Shown: positions 6,534 to 12,393 of the stretch, one piece after another
How the letters are laid out: every line of letters begins with the position of its first letter
How positions within the stretch are numbered: position 1 is the first letter of the stretch
Assembly (NCBI GenBank): GCA_964370755.1
Contig: CAYJKL010000026.1
Coordinates: 1 to 12,393 of the forward strand
Length of the DNA: 12,393 bases
DNA from: CAKOSP01 sp964370755
Lineage (GTDB): Bacteria > Bacillota_I > Bacilli_A > RF39 > UBA660
Direction: 5' to 3'
Position numbers and translations under genes: made by a program
The notes under the pieces: model-generated
Seen by the model: only the letters and a program-made list of their open reading frames with translations
Databases searched by the model: none
Told to the model about the DNA's origin: nothing

Positions 6534-8441
6534 ATGAAAAAAATATTTAATTTTATTATAGGTGCTATAGTAGTATTTATAGTACTTGCAATGTTTTTAC
6601 CAGAAGACATTGTAAACAAAGGGGAACAAACTTATACATTAATGGTATACGTTAATGGTTCAGACCTTGAAACAGATGGTGGTTATGCTACGACAGACAT
6701 TGAAGAAATGTTATACGCTACTATCGATGAAAAAGTAAACGTAGTTATTCAAACTGGTGGAACGGGACAGTGGCAAAACTACGACATACAAAATAATGAA
6801 AGGTATACAATTGAAGATGGCAGCCTAGTACTTTTAGAAGATGATTTTGCAGAGCACGATATGCTTACACCTGAAGCTTTAACAAACTTTATAGAGTTTT
6901 CAAAAGAAAATTATGAAGCTGACAGATATGCTCTTATTATGTGGAACCATGGTGGTGGTGCTATCAGTGGTTTTGGATATGATGAAACAGTTGAAGGAGA
7001 AGACACTCTTACAATTGATGAAATTGGAGAAGCCTTAGACAATACTGATATATTATTTGATTTTGTAGGTTTCGACGCATGTTTAATGGCAACTATCGAA
7101 ACAGCATACATGCTAAACGGAAATGCAAAATATCTAGTTGCATCTGAGGAACTTGAACCAGGAACTGGATGGAACTATACTGATATTTTAAATACCCTAT
7201 CTGCTAATACAGATATTGACACAGTAGAATTTGGAAAAGCAATAGCAGATTCATTTATAGAATCTAACACTGGTCTTTTATGGGATGAAGAAGCAACACT
7301 TAGTGTTATTGATGTAGAAAATATTGATATACTTTTAAATACTCTTACAGATTACATGAAAGAAGTTGATATAACATTACTTCAAACACAAGAATTTAAC
7401 ACAGTAGCAAAAGCAATAAATGATACTAAAGCATTTGGATACGGCGAACTTGATACAATAGATTTATATCACTTAGTAGAAAATTTACCTAATTCACATA
7501 GTGATAAATTATTAGAGGAATTAAAAAGCGCAATTGTTTATAACACTACTACTTCAGTAATGGAAAACTCTAATGGTTTATCAATCTATATACCTTATAG
7601 TGATCTTGATTATTATGCAAAAATGTCTACAATTTATAGTAATTTAGGACTAAATGAAGGTTACGTAAGTGTTCTTGATAATATAGCAAACACAGTTGCC
7701 GGTGGTATGAGACCAACTAGAAATGTAACTGGTGATGTAGTTGATACAAATGACTATTCAGAAGAAGAATGGTACGACAGTAGTTATATTGATTCAAATA
7801 ATGAATTATATTCAGAGTATTCATACGAAGATTTAGAAATAACTGACGCTGGAGAATATTATATTTTAGAGCTTACTGATGAAGATTGGGATGTAATAAG
7901 TTCTATAAGTTCTGAAGTATTTTACGATGATGGCGAGGGTTATATTGAACTTGGTAGTGATAACTACTATGAAACTACTGAAGATGGAGATTTAATAGTA
8001 AGTTTTGATGGAACATGGATTTCACTAGATGGACAAACAGTACCATTTTACGTAATTGAAGAAACAGATAAACTTATTAAAGCAGTAGTTCCAGCTTATT
8101 TAAATGATGAATTAGTAGAACTTGTAATTGTTTGGGATGATAAAAATCCAGATGGAGCAGTTATCGGAGCAAGAGCTGTAAACGACTATGGTGATGAAAC
8201 AATTCAAAACAGAGGTCTTATCGAAATTAAAAAAGGTGACGCAATTGAGTTTGTCTTTGATTACTACACATATGATGGAGAGTATGATAATAGTTATATT
8301 ATCGGAGATGCTTTAACAGTTGGAAAAAATGATATTAAAGTTGAATATAGCGAAGTTGGAGATAATGAATTTTATGTATACTATAAAATTACAGATATCT
8401 ACGGTAACGAATATTATACCGAAGCAGTTATCTTATATTAA
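6534..8441 (+). CDS. Clostripain-family (C11) cysteine peptidase, membrane-anchored or secreted
   Basis: This predicted extracytoplasmic cysteine protease has 635 residues. Residues 5-22 form an N-terminal hydrophobic helix after MKK, with no lipobox cysteine, so it is a signal anchor or a signal peptide. The caspase-like catalytic domain spans about 33-390. Catalytic His139 lies in WNHGGG and Cys183 in FDACLMA, and the family motif GLSIYIPY is at 348-355. C11 enzymes cut after basic residues; whether this one does is inferred from the family. A very acidic, Tyr-rich linker (about 400-440) leads to a beta-rich C-terminal region (about 441-635) that I do not recognise. It could bind substrate or inhibit the enzyme. 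It is monocistronic: its own promoter and AAGGAG SD lie upstream, and a strong two-way terminator begins at the base after the stop codon. Calcium binding and self-processing, known for clostripain, cannot be confirmed here. Confidence 0.92.
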   Translation: MKKIFNFIIGAIVVFIVLAMFLPEDIVNKGEQTYTLMVYVNGSDLETDGGYATTDIEEMLYATIDEKVNVVIQTGGTGQWQNYDIQNNERYTIEDGSLVLLEDDFAEHDMLTPEALTNFIEFSKENYEADRYALIMWNHGGGAISGFGYDETVEGEDTLTIDEIGEALDNTDILFDFVGFDACLMATIETAYMLNGNAKYLVASEELEPGTGWNYTDILNTLSANTDIDTVEFGKAIADSFIESNTGLLWDEEATLSVIDVENIDILLNTLTDYMKEVDITLLQTQEFNTVAKAINDTKAFGYGELDTIDLYHLVENLPNSHSDKLLEELKSAIVYNTTTSVMENSNGLSIYIPYSDLDYYAKMSTIYSNLGLNEGYVSVLDNIANTVAGGMRPTRNVTGDVVDTNDYSEEEWYDSSYIDSNNELYSEYSYEDLEITDAGEYYILELTDEDWDVISSISSEVFYDDGEGYIELGSDNYYETTEDGDLIVSFDGTWISLDGQTVPFYVIEETDKLIKAVVPAYLNDELVELVIVWDDKNPDGAVIGARAVNDYGDETIQNRGLIEIKKGDAIEFVFDYYTYDGEYDNSYIIGDALTVGKNDIKVEYSEVGDNEFYVYYKITDIYGNEYYTEAVILY

Positions 8442-8485
8442 AATTAAAAAAGAAATTTCGTTAATTTGAAATTTCTTTTTTAATT
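8442..8485. terminator. Bidirectional terminator with perfect 18-bp arms
   Basis: Positions 8442-8459 and 8468-8485 are exact inverted repeats separated by an 8-base loop. Each arm has a run of six A or T, so a T-tract follows the stem on both strands. It lies between two convergent genes. It begins at the base after the protease stop and covers two bases of the Nudix gene's TAA (8486-8484). Confidence 0.9.
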
Positions 8486-8894
8486 AAATATTTTTAATTT
8501 CTTTTACTTTCTCAATAAATTTTTTATGAGTATCGTAATACGTCATATTAAGTGGTAATTCATTAAAAAGTTTTACTTCATCCATTTCATACTCAAGAAT
8601 ATTACTCCCAAGTTCTTCCACTTCAACATAACAAATAATACCATATGTGGAAATTTTATATAAACACACTGCCTCTATATTGGCTTTTGTAACTCCGGTT
8701 TCTTCATAAAGTTCTCTCTTAGCAGCGCTCTCCCAGTCTTCTCCATTTTCAATATGACCACCAGGAACTTCCCAAGTCCCCTTCTCTTTATGCTTACATA
8801 AAAGCCACTTGCCATTATAACTACACACAAGTATAACTCTAGTAAGTTCACTATCTTTTGCTATTCCAAGTGGAAAAAAATTAACAGGCAACAT
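8484..8894 (-). CDS. Nudix hydrolase (YtkD/MutT-like)
   Basis: This cytoplasmic hydrolase of 136 residues should act on nucleoside diphosphates linked to another group, releasing phosphate or pyrophosphate. The Nudix box is complete: Gly46, five residues, Glu52, seven residues, then RELYEETGV (60-68), matching GX5EX7REUXEEXGU. The segment before it (GKWLLCKHKEKGTWEVPGG) recalls YtkD-type 8-oxo-dGTP phosphatases of bacilli. That substrate is inferred from resemblance only. The ATG (8894-8892) overlaps the TAA of the upstream GrpB-GNAT gene by one base (TAATG) and has GGAG five bases before it, so the two are translationally coupled. The bidirectional terminator at 8442-8485 ends the operon. 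Confidence 0.92.
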   Translation of the reverse strand: MLPVNFFPLGIAKDSELTRVILVCSYNGKWLLCKHKEKGTWEVPGGHIENGEDWESAAKRELYEETGVTKANIEAVCLYKISTYGIICYVEVEELGSNILEYEMDEVKLFNELPLNMTYYDTHKKFIEKVKEIKNI

Positions 8895-9898
8895 TATATC
8901 TCCTTGATATACAGATTTCTATCACCTCTAGAAAAAGTAAATTTATTTTTAAATTCGTAACCATTTTTAACAAAATTATCTATACTATAATGATTTCCAG
9001 GAAATACAGTAGTAATAATATATTTTTTCCCAAAAGATTTAGCATGCTTCTCAAGTTCATTTAACATTTTAAGTTGTAGTCCATTTCCAATATACTCAGG
9101 ACTAACCATAATAGGTCCACAACCTGCATATAACTCACTATCATGTTCTAGACCAAACTTATTTTTTGCTTTATCAGAAGTATTCATATACATCATAGAA
9201 CAAGCAAGTTTATCTCCATCAAAATAGTTAAATAACTTACCACCATTTTCTAGTACATCAGACAATTTATCATTATCAAAATCTCCTAACCACTCTTCTT
9301 TTTCCATATTTTCTTTTATTGTATTATAATACTTTAAATAATCTACATTACTTATATCTTTTAATTCTAATTTTTCGAACATCTTATCCTCCTTAATACC
9401 TCTTTTTACGATAGCTTTTATAAAATCATTTTTAGATTTAGTATACATACTTCTATCATTTGAATATTTTTCTGCAAGTTCTTCCTTTAAACTCTGATAT
9501 TCTTCAAGAACTTTTTTATTATTTCTTAAAATATCTCTAAATAAAATACTTTCTTTATATCTAGTACTCTGTACTTCCATTAAATGAATTAAAACTGAAG
9601 TGTAATCTTTACTACCTTTAACAATTAATATTTCATCTATATCCAAACTGTTTCTTACTTCATAATTATTATCAAATAAACTTTCATAATATCTAAAATC
9701 TTTAAATTTATCTATCCCTATTGCTATATCAATAATAGGTTTAGCTTTAAGTCCTTTAACAGATGTAGATCCAATATGTTCAATAACTATATTTTCATTT
9801 TTAAAAATCTTTAATAAATATTCTTTTTCACATTCATACTCTTCCATAAATTTTTCATAGTTATTTTCTAGTCTCACTGTTCCTTTAATAAGTCCCAT
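8894..9898 (-). CDS. GrpB (UPF0157) nucleotidyltransferase-like domain fused to GNAT acetyltransferase
   Basis: This is a two-domain cytoplasmic protein of 334 residues. The N-terminal half (about 1-170) is a full-length GrpB/UPF0157 domain, with HIGSTS (41-46) and AKPIIDI containing Asp57, a nucleotidyltransferase-like fold of uncertain activity. The C-terminal half (about 173-334) is a GNAT fold. Its acetyl-CoA loop is YIGNG (269-273), where the usual leading Gln/Arg is replaced by Glu. The frame can open at a GTG (9934), but GGAGG with five-base spacing precedes the ATG at 9898, so I choose that. A second strong SD and ATG lie in frame at the domain border (9394-9380), so the GNAT half may also be made separately. 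GrpB-GNAT combinations probably exist in other Bacillota, but I could not check. It is the first gene of an operon with the overlapping Nudix gene. Substrates are unknown. Confidence 0.85.
   Translation of the reverse strand: MGLIKGTVRLENNYEKFMEEYECEKEYLLKIFKNENIVIEHIGSTSVKGLKAKPIIDIAIGIDKFKDFRYYESLFDNNYEVRNSLDIDEILIVKGSKDYTSVLIHLMEVQSTRYKESILFRDILRNNKKVLEEYQSLKEELAEKYSNDRSMYTKSKNDFIKAIVKRGIKEDKMFEKLELKDISNVDYLKYYNTIKENMEKEEWLGDFDNDKLSDVLENGGKLFNYFDGDKLACSMMYMNTSDKAKNKFGLEHDSELYAGCGPIMVSPEYIGNGLQLKMLNELEKHAKSFGKKYIITTVFPGNHYSIDNFVKNGYEFKNKFTFSRGDRNLYIKEI
9380..9394 (-). promoter_or_regulatory. Internal SD and ATG at the GrpB/GNAT domain boundary
   Basis: Inside the fusion gene the minus strand carries AAGGAGG (9394-9388), five bases, then an in-frame ATG (9382-9380) opening MFEKLELKD, exactly where the GNAT domain begins. 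It is as strong as any gene-start SD in the window. This suggests a second, shorter product of about 162 residues, or the remains of a start from before the two genes fused. Confidence 0.6.
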
Positions 9899-9980
9899 CA
9901 ATACCTCCAATGTAGTTTCTCTATAATTAAACACAGAACACTAAATAAATTTTTTATTAATATATAACCTCTTCTAATTC

Positions 9981-10009
9981 ATTATATCACTTTTGATTTT
10001 TTTTTTAAA
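9981..10009 (-). promoter_or_regulatory. Promoter of the GrpB-GNAT / Nudix operon
   Basis: TGATATAAT (9989-9981) is a perfect extended -10. TTTAAA (10009-10004), 17 bp upstream, is a 4-of-6 match to the -35 consensus. The start would be near 9974, giving a leader of about 75 bases before the ATG at 9898. The leader is AT-rich and I recognise no riboswitch or T-box in it. Two further TATAAT boxes (10037-10032 and 10031-10026) lie upstream without a -35. Confidence 0.6.
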
Positions 10010-10062
10010 CATTTAGTTATCATAAATTATAATTATAATATCACAACTTAAAAATCAATAAT

Positions 10063-10090
10063 AAAAAAAAGCAACATTTACATAATTGCT
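10063..10090 (-). terminator. Rho-independent terminator after the surface-protein gene
   Basis: On the minus strand AGCAA (10090-10086), an 11-base loop, and TTGCT (10074-10070) form a 5-bp stem followed by a run of eight T (10070-10063). The stem is short, but it lies 17 bases after the stop codon (10109-10107) and has a long T-tract. Its position suits the end of that gene. Confidence 0.65.
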
Positions 10091-10106
10091 CATTTTATTT
10101 CATATT

Positions 10107-11765
10107 TTATAATTTACTTTTCTTTCTTAACATTATCGTAGTAGCCACTCCCAATAAAGATATTACTGCAGCTATACTACTTATTACTACATTATCTTCA
10201 GTAAGTGGATTAACCGTAGGCTCTGTTTCAACTACTTTGCTTCCTGTAACATTAAATGATGCAAGTGCTAGCGAATTATCTTCTAAAGTTATCTTTATAT
10301 TATGATCACCATTAGTTAATGTACTAAGTAATGATTCTTCAAGTATCATTATAATACTTCCTTCTTTAAAACTAAATCCGGTAGTAATAACTTTACCATC
10401 AATACTAACCTCTTTTGGTTTAAAAGAAGCAAAATCTCCTGGAAATTTAATTTCAAGAACATTATTATTTATAACATCAATTGTCAAATTATCATAACCT
10501 TGTTCAGGTATAGTAATTATCCTTTCTGTTGTTGCAATTATTTCATAATTTCCATCTATATTATCTATATTTATTGGCATAGACATTACTTTTTGTCCAT
10601 TTAATAACTGTTCTACATTATTTATTTTTATAGAAGTAAATTGATATCCAGAAAGAGATGTTATTTCATATGTTCCTGATTTTCCTTTTTCTAAATAAAT
10701 TGTATCACTAGACGCATCTGTTTCACCATACTCAGTCAAATCAAATTTAATAGAATACTGTGAAGCTGCACTAACTGTTATATTTTCTCTTACTATTTCA
10801 TAATTATTAGTGTCACTTGGTGTATAAATAGCTTCATATGTATTAGTTCCTACTTTTAATGAAGTTGTTGGATTAACCCAATCCCAACCTTCTGGTAAAT
10901 CTACAGTAGATAATTTATTATTTGCTAGTCCGTTATAAACCATTCCAGAAAGTGTTTCAACTTTTTTCTTGATTTCCCATTGAACTAAAATAGTATCATT
11001 ATATTTACCAAATATATTCAAACTAGGATCCCATGATGCAGAATTAGTAAATGCAGTTCTGATCGTTGCAGTATAAAAACCGGCATCAGTTCCAGTATTT
11101 CCACTTACTTCTATAGATGGATTAACTCCAGTAAAAAGAGAATCATCATAAATACCAGAATTTAAAATATAAAATGGCATAGTTTGTTCTGATCCATTGT
11201 AAACAAGTGGTGAATCTGGATTTGTAACAGGTTCGCTTAAAATTAATTTTGTATCTTGCCCCTCAACTCTAAATGAAACATTCCCATAGTTTGTTTCAAA
11301 TATTAAATCAAAGCTAATAGTACGTTGTGCAAAGTTACCAACACTTGCTTTATCTATTTTTATTCTATAAAATGCAGCATCATCAAATATAATTCGCTGT
11401 GAAATCTCATCATCTGATAGTGGCAAATATAAATGAAGGTGATCATATCTATTAGCACTATTTGACGAATCTGTACTTGTATCATCTAGATAAAAACCAT
11501 ACTCCTTATTAGGAACACCATTTTCAATTGCACTAGTAATACGTAAAACAATTTCCTTTTCTTCTCCAAATGTTAAATTTCCTATATTATAGGATGTTAC
11601 ATCGGCTTGTATTATATCATACGCAAAATTTTCTATAGTATTATTTGTAATTTCAACTACATCAAATTTTAATAACTCAGTAGCATTTACATTTGTAGTA
11701 AATAATAAAATATACAATAATGTAATTATAGTTATTGTTAACCTACTTTTTAAAATATTTTTCAT
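10107..11765 (-). CDS. Secreted, sortase-type wall-anchored protein with Ig-like domains
   Basis: This predicted cell-wall surface protein has 552 residues. The signal peptide (1-29) has a basic MKNILKSR, a hydrophobic core and a likely cut after NAT or nearby. Residues 30-180 are a beta-rich region I do not recognise. Two related modules follow, each beginning VYNG (188-191 and 276-279), with ADAGFYTA-like and GTNTYEAIYTPSDTNNY segments typical of bacterial Ig-like/MBG repeats in Bacillota surface proteins. The C-terminus is a complete sorting signal: NPLTED (519-524), a hydrophobic helix (526-546), then RKKSKL. The motif differs from the common LPxTG and NPKTGD forms. The longer frame opening at 11822 is rejected because GGAGGGG (11775-11769) stands six bases before the ATG at 11765. 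It is probably monocistronic, with its own promoter and terminator. Adhesion or surface structure is a reasonable inferred role, and no sortase gene is visible here. Confidence 0.88.
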   Translation of the reverse strand: MKNILKSRLTITIITLLYILLFTTNVNATELLKFDVVEITNNTIENFAYDIIQADVTSYNIGNLTFGEEKEIVLRITSAIENGVPNKEYGFYLDDTSTDSSNSANRYDHLHLYLPLSDDEISQRIIFDDAAFYRIKIDKASVGNFAQRTISFDLIFETNYGNVSFRVEGQDTKLILSEPVTNPDSPLVYNGSEQTMPFYILNSGIYDDSLFTGVNPSIEVSGNTGTDAGFYTATIRTAFTNSASWDPSLNIFGKYNDTILVQWEIKKKVETLSGMVYNGLANNKLSTVDLPEGWDWVNPTTSLKVGTNTYEAIYTPSDTNNYEIVRENITVSAASQYSIKFDLTEYGETDASSDTIYLEKGKSGTYEITSLSGYQFTSIKINNVEQLLNGQKVMSMPINIDNIDGNYEIIATTERIITIPEQGYDNLTIDVINNNVLEIKFPGDFASFKPKEVSIDGKVITTGFSFKEGSIIMILEESLLSTLTNGDHNIKITLEDNSLALASFNVTGSKVVETEPTVNPLTEDNVVISSIAAVISLLGVATTIMLRKKSKL

Positions 11766-11787
11766 ATTCCCCTCCAACAATATATAT

Positions 11788-11816
11788 ATTATATAATTTT
11801 TATCAAGAAAAAACAA
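11788..11816 (-). promoter_or_regulatory. Promoter of the surface-protein gene
   Basis: TATAAT (11793-11788) lies 17 bp after TTGTTT (11816-11811), whose first three bases match the -35 consensus. The start would be near 11781, leaving a leader of about 15 bases that is essentially the GGAGGGG SD. Confidence 0.55.
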
Positions 11817-11849
11817 CAGCAAATACTTTTAATTTATGAATTATACACT

Positions 11850-11912
11850 TTACATCATCTCATCAAATATTTTCATATCAAAACATCCAATTTCATGAAT
11901 AGCATTTACCAT
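11850..11912 (-). CDS. Possible 20-codon small ORF between FtsW and the surface-protein gene
   Basis: An ATG-initiated frame encodes MVNAIHEIGCFDMKIFDEMM and ends in TAA (11852-11850). Its amino-acid mix is more protein-like than the lysine, asparagine and isoleucine runs expected from random AT-rich DNA. The SD is weak (AGAAG, four bases before ATG). The frame can be extended upstream to a GTG at 11927 that touches the FtsW stop codon. It resembles nothing I know. It may be a real microprotein, a gene remnant or chance. Confidence 0.25.
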   Translation of the reverse strand: MVNAIHEIGCFDMKIFDEMM

Positions 11913-11926
11913 GTTACTTCTTAACA

Positions 11927-12393
11927 CTATTTTCTACTTATATTTAAAACTATTCCAACACTTGCAAGTGATATGAGCAAACTAGATCCTCCATAAGATA
12001 AAAATGGAAGTGTAACACCAGTAACAGGAATAAGTCCAACTACAACAGCTAAATTAAGAAGAGCCTGCACTAAAATACCACTTCCTATTCCAAAAGATAA
12101 ATACTTAGAAAACAAATTTGTTTGTCTAAGTGATATTTTTATAATTCTATAAAATATAAATAAGAAAAAACTAGTTACTATTAAAACACCTAGAAAACCA
12201 AATTCTTCACTAATTATAGAAAATATAAAATCAGTTTGAGGCTCAGGCAGATAAAAATGTTTTTGCCTAGACGACATAAATCCTTGCCCAAGTAACCCAC
12301 CTGGCCCTATTGCATATAAACTTTGAATTATTTGAAAGCCACTACCCAAAGGGTCACTCCATGGATTTAAAAACGAAACAATTCTAGCAACTC
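11927..12393 (-). CDS. ftsW: FtsW/SpoVE-type peptidoglycan glycosyltransferase (3' part, partial)
   Basis: This is the C-terminal 155 residues of a SEDS-family membrane glycosyltransferase that polymerises lipid II into peptidoglycan during division. The frame has no start and continues past the right edge. The visible part begins RIVSFLNPWSDPLGSGFQ, a strongly conserved FtsW segment. It continues with QSRQK-like SSRQKHFYLPEPQTDFIF, the extracellular loop that carries catalytic-site residues in this family, then EEFGFLG. The LPFLSYGGSSL motif precedes the end GIVLNISRK. At least three transmembrane helices are visible. The L-PEPQTDF loop and TLPFLSYGGSS favour FtsW/SpoVE over RodA, but FtsW and SpoVE cannot be told apart here. 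I see no terminator right after it; 161 bases separate it from the surface-protein ATG. Confidence 0.9.
   Translation of the reverse strand, partial: VARIVSFLNPWSDPLGSGFQIIQSLYAIGPGGLLGQGFMSSRQKHFYLPEPQTDFIFSIISEEFGFLGVLIVTSFFLFIFYRIIKISLRQTNLFSKYLSFGIGSGILVQALLNLAVVVGLIPVTGVTLPFLSYGGSSLLISLASVGIVLNISRK

Noticed and set aside
6911..7111. Minus-strand open frame of 66 codons inside the protease gene.
   Set aside because: It is antisense to the conserved catalytic His and Cys region of the C11 domain and lacks an SD and promoter.
9899..9934. Twelve-residue GTG-initiated extension of the GrpB-GNAT protein.
   Set aside because: The extension encodes the strong GGAGG SD itself; the ATG at 9898 is correctly spaced from it.
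9899..9974. Riboswitch or T-box in the GrpB-GNAT leader.
   Set aside because: The leader is about 75 bases, AT-rich, with no conserved box, specifier stem or terminator/antiterminator pair that I can recognise.
11766..11822. N-terminal extension of the surface protein, adding 19 residues before the signal peptide.
   Set aside because: It would cross the promoter and the GGAGGGG SD, and would bury the signal peptide behind another hydrophobic stretch.

Overview
This is a very AT-rich window (I estimate roughly a quarter to a third G+C) from a low-GC Gram-positive-type bacterium (Bacillota). TGG encodes Trp and TGA ends the PHP gene inside a 4-bp stop/start overlap, so the standard bacterial code applies rather than the Mycoplasma code. 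An FtsW-type SEDS glycosyltransferase and a surface protein with a sortase-type tail indicate a peptidoglycan wall. The gene set would fit an uncultured, gut-associated Bacilli/RF39-like or Erysipelotrichia-like lineage; that placement is inference.

Layout. Positions 1-6243, minus strand: the first five codons of an unknown gene with its promoter, an ABC exporter, an alkaline-phosphatase-superfamily phosphodiesterase, then a three-gene operon transcribed PHP phosphoesterase > histidine phosphatase > CASTOR/POLLUX-like RCK ion channel. Positions 6256-6533: a divergent control region holding a small plus-strand transcription unit with promoter, Shine-Dalgarno (SD), short broken reading frame and terminator. 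Positions 6534-8441, plus strand: a clostripain (C11) protease. Positions 8484-9898, minus strand: a GrpB-GNAT two-domain protein and a Nudix hydrolase, overlapping by one base (TAATG). Positions 10107-11765, minus strand: a secreted, wall-anchored Ig-like surface protein. Positions 11927-12393, minus strand: the 3' end of an FtsW/SpoVE gene that runs off the window.

Transcription signals are unusually legible. Several promoters carry an extended -10 of the form TGnTATAAT with weak -35 boxes, and four Rho-independent terminators split the window into short units. Strong SDs place several true starts inside the longest open frames (PHP gene, GrpB-GNAT gene, surface protein).

I see no CRISPR array, tRNA, rRNA, IS element or obvious phage gene, and no clear multi-gene defence system. 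The most unusual items are: a one-base defect that separates the ABC exporter from its own SD and ATG; an orphan transcription unit with a similarly broken small ORF; a GrpB-GNAT fusion with a textbook SD and ATG exactly at the domain border; a bacterial CASTOR/POLLUX-like channel co-transcribed with two phosphatase-type enzymes; and a variant NPxTxD sorting signal, NPLTED. No gene-free stretch exceeds 300 bases.
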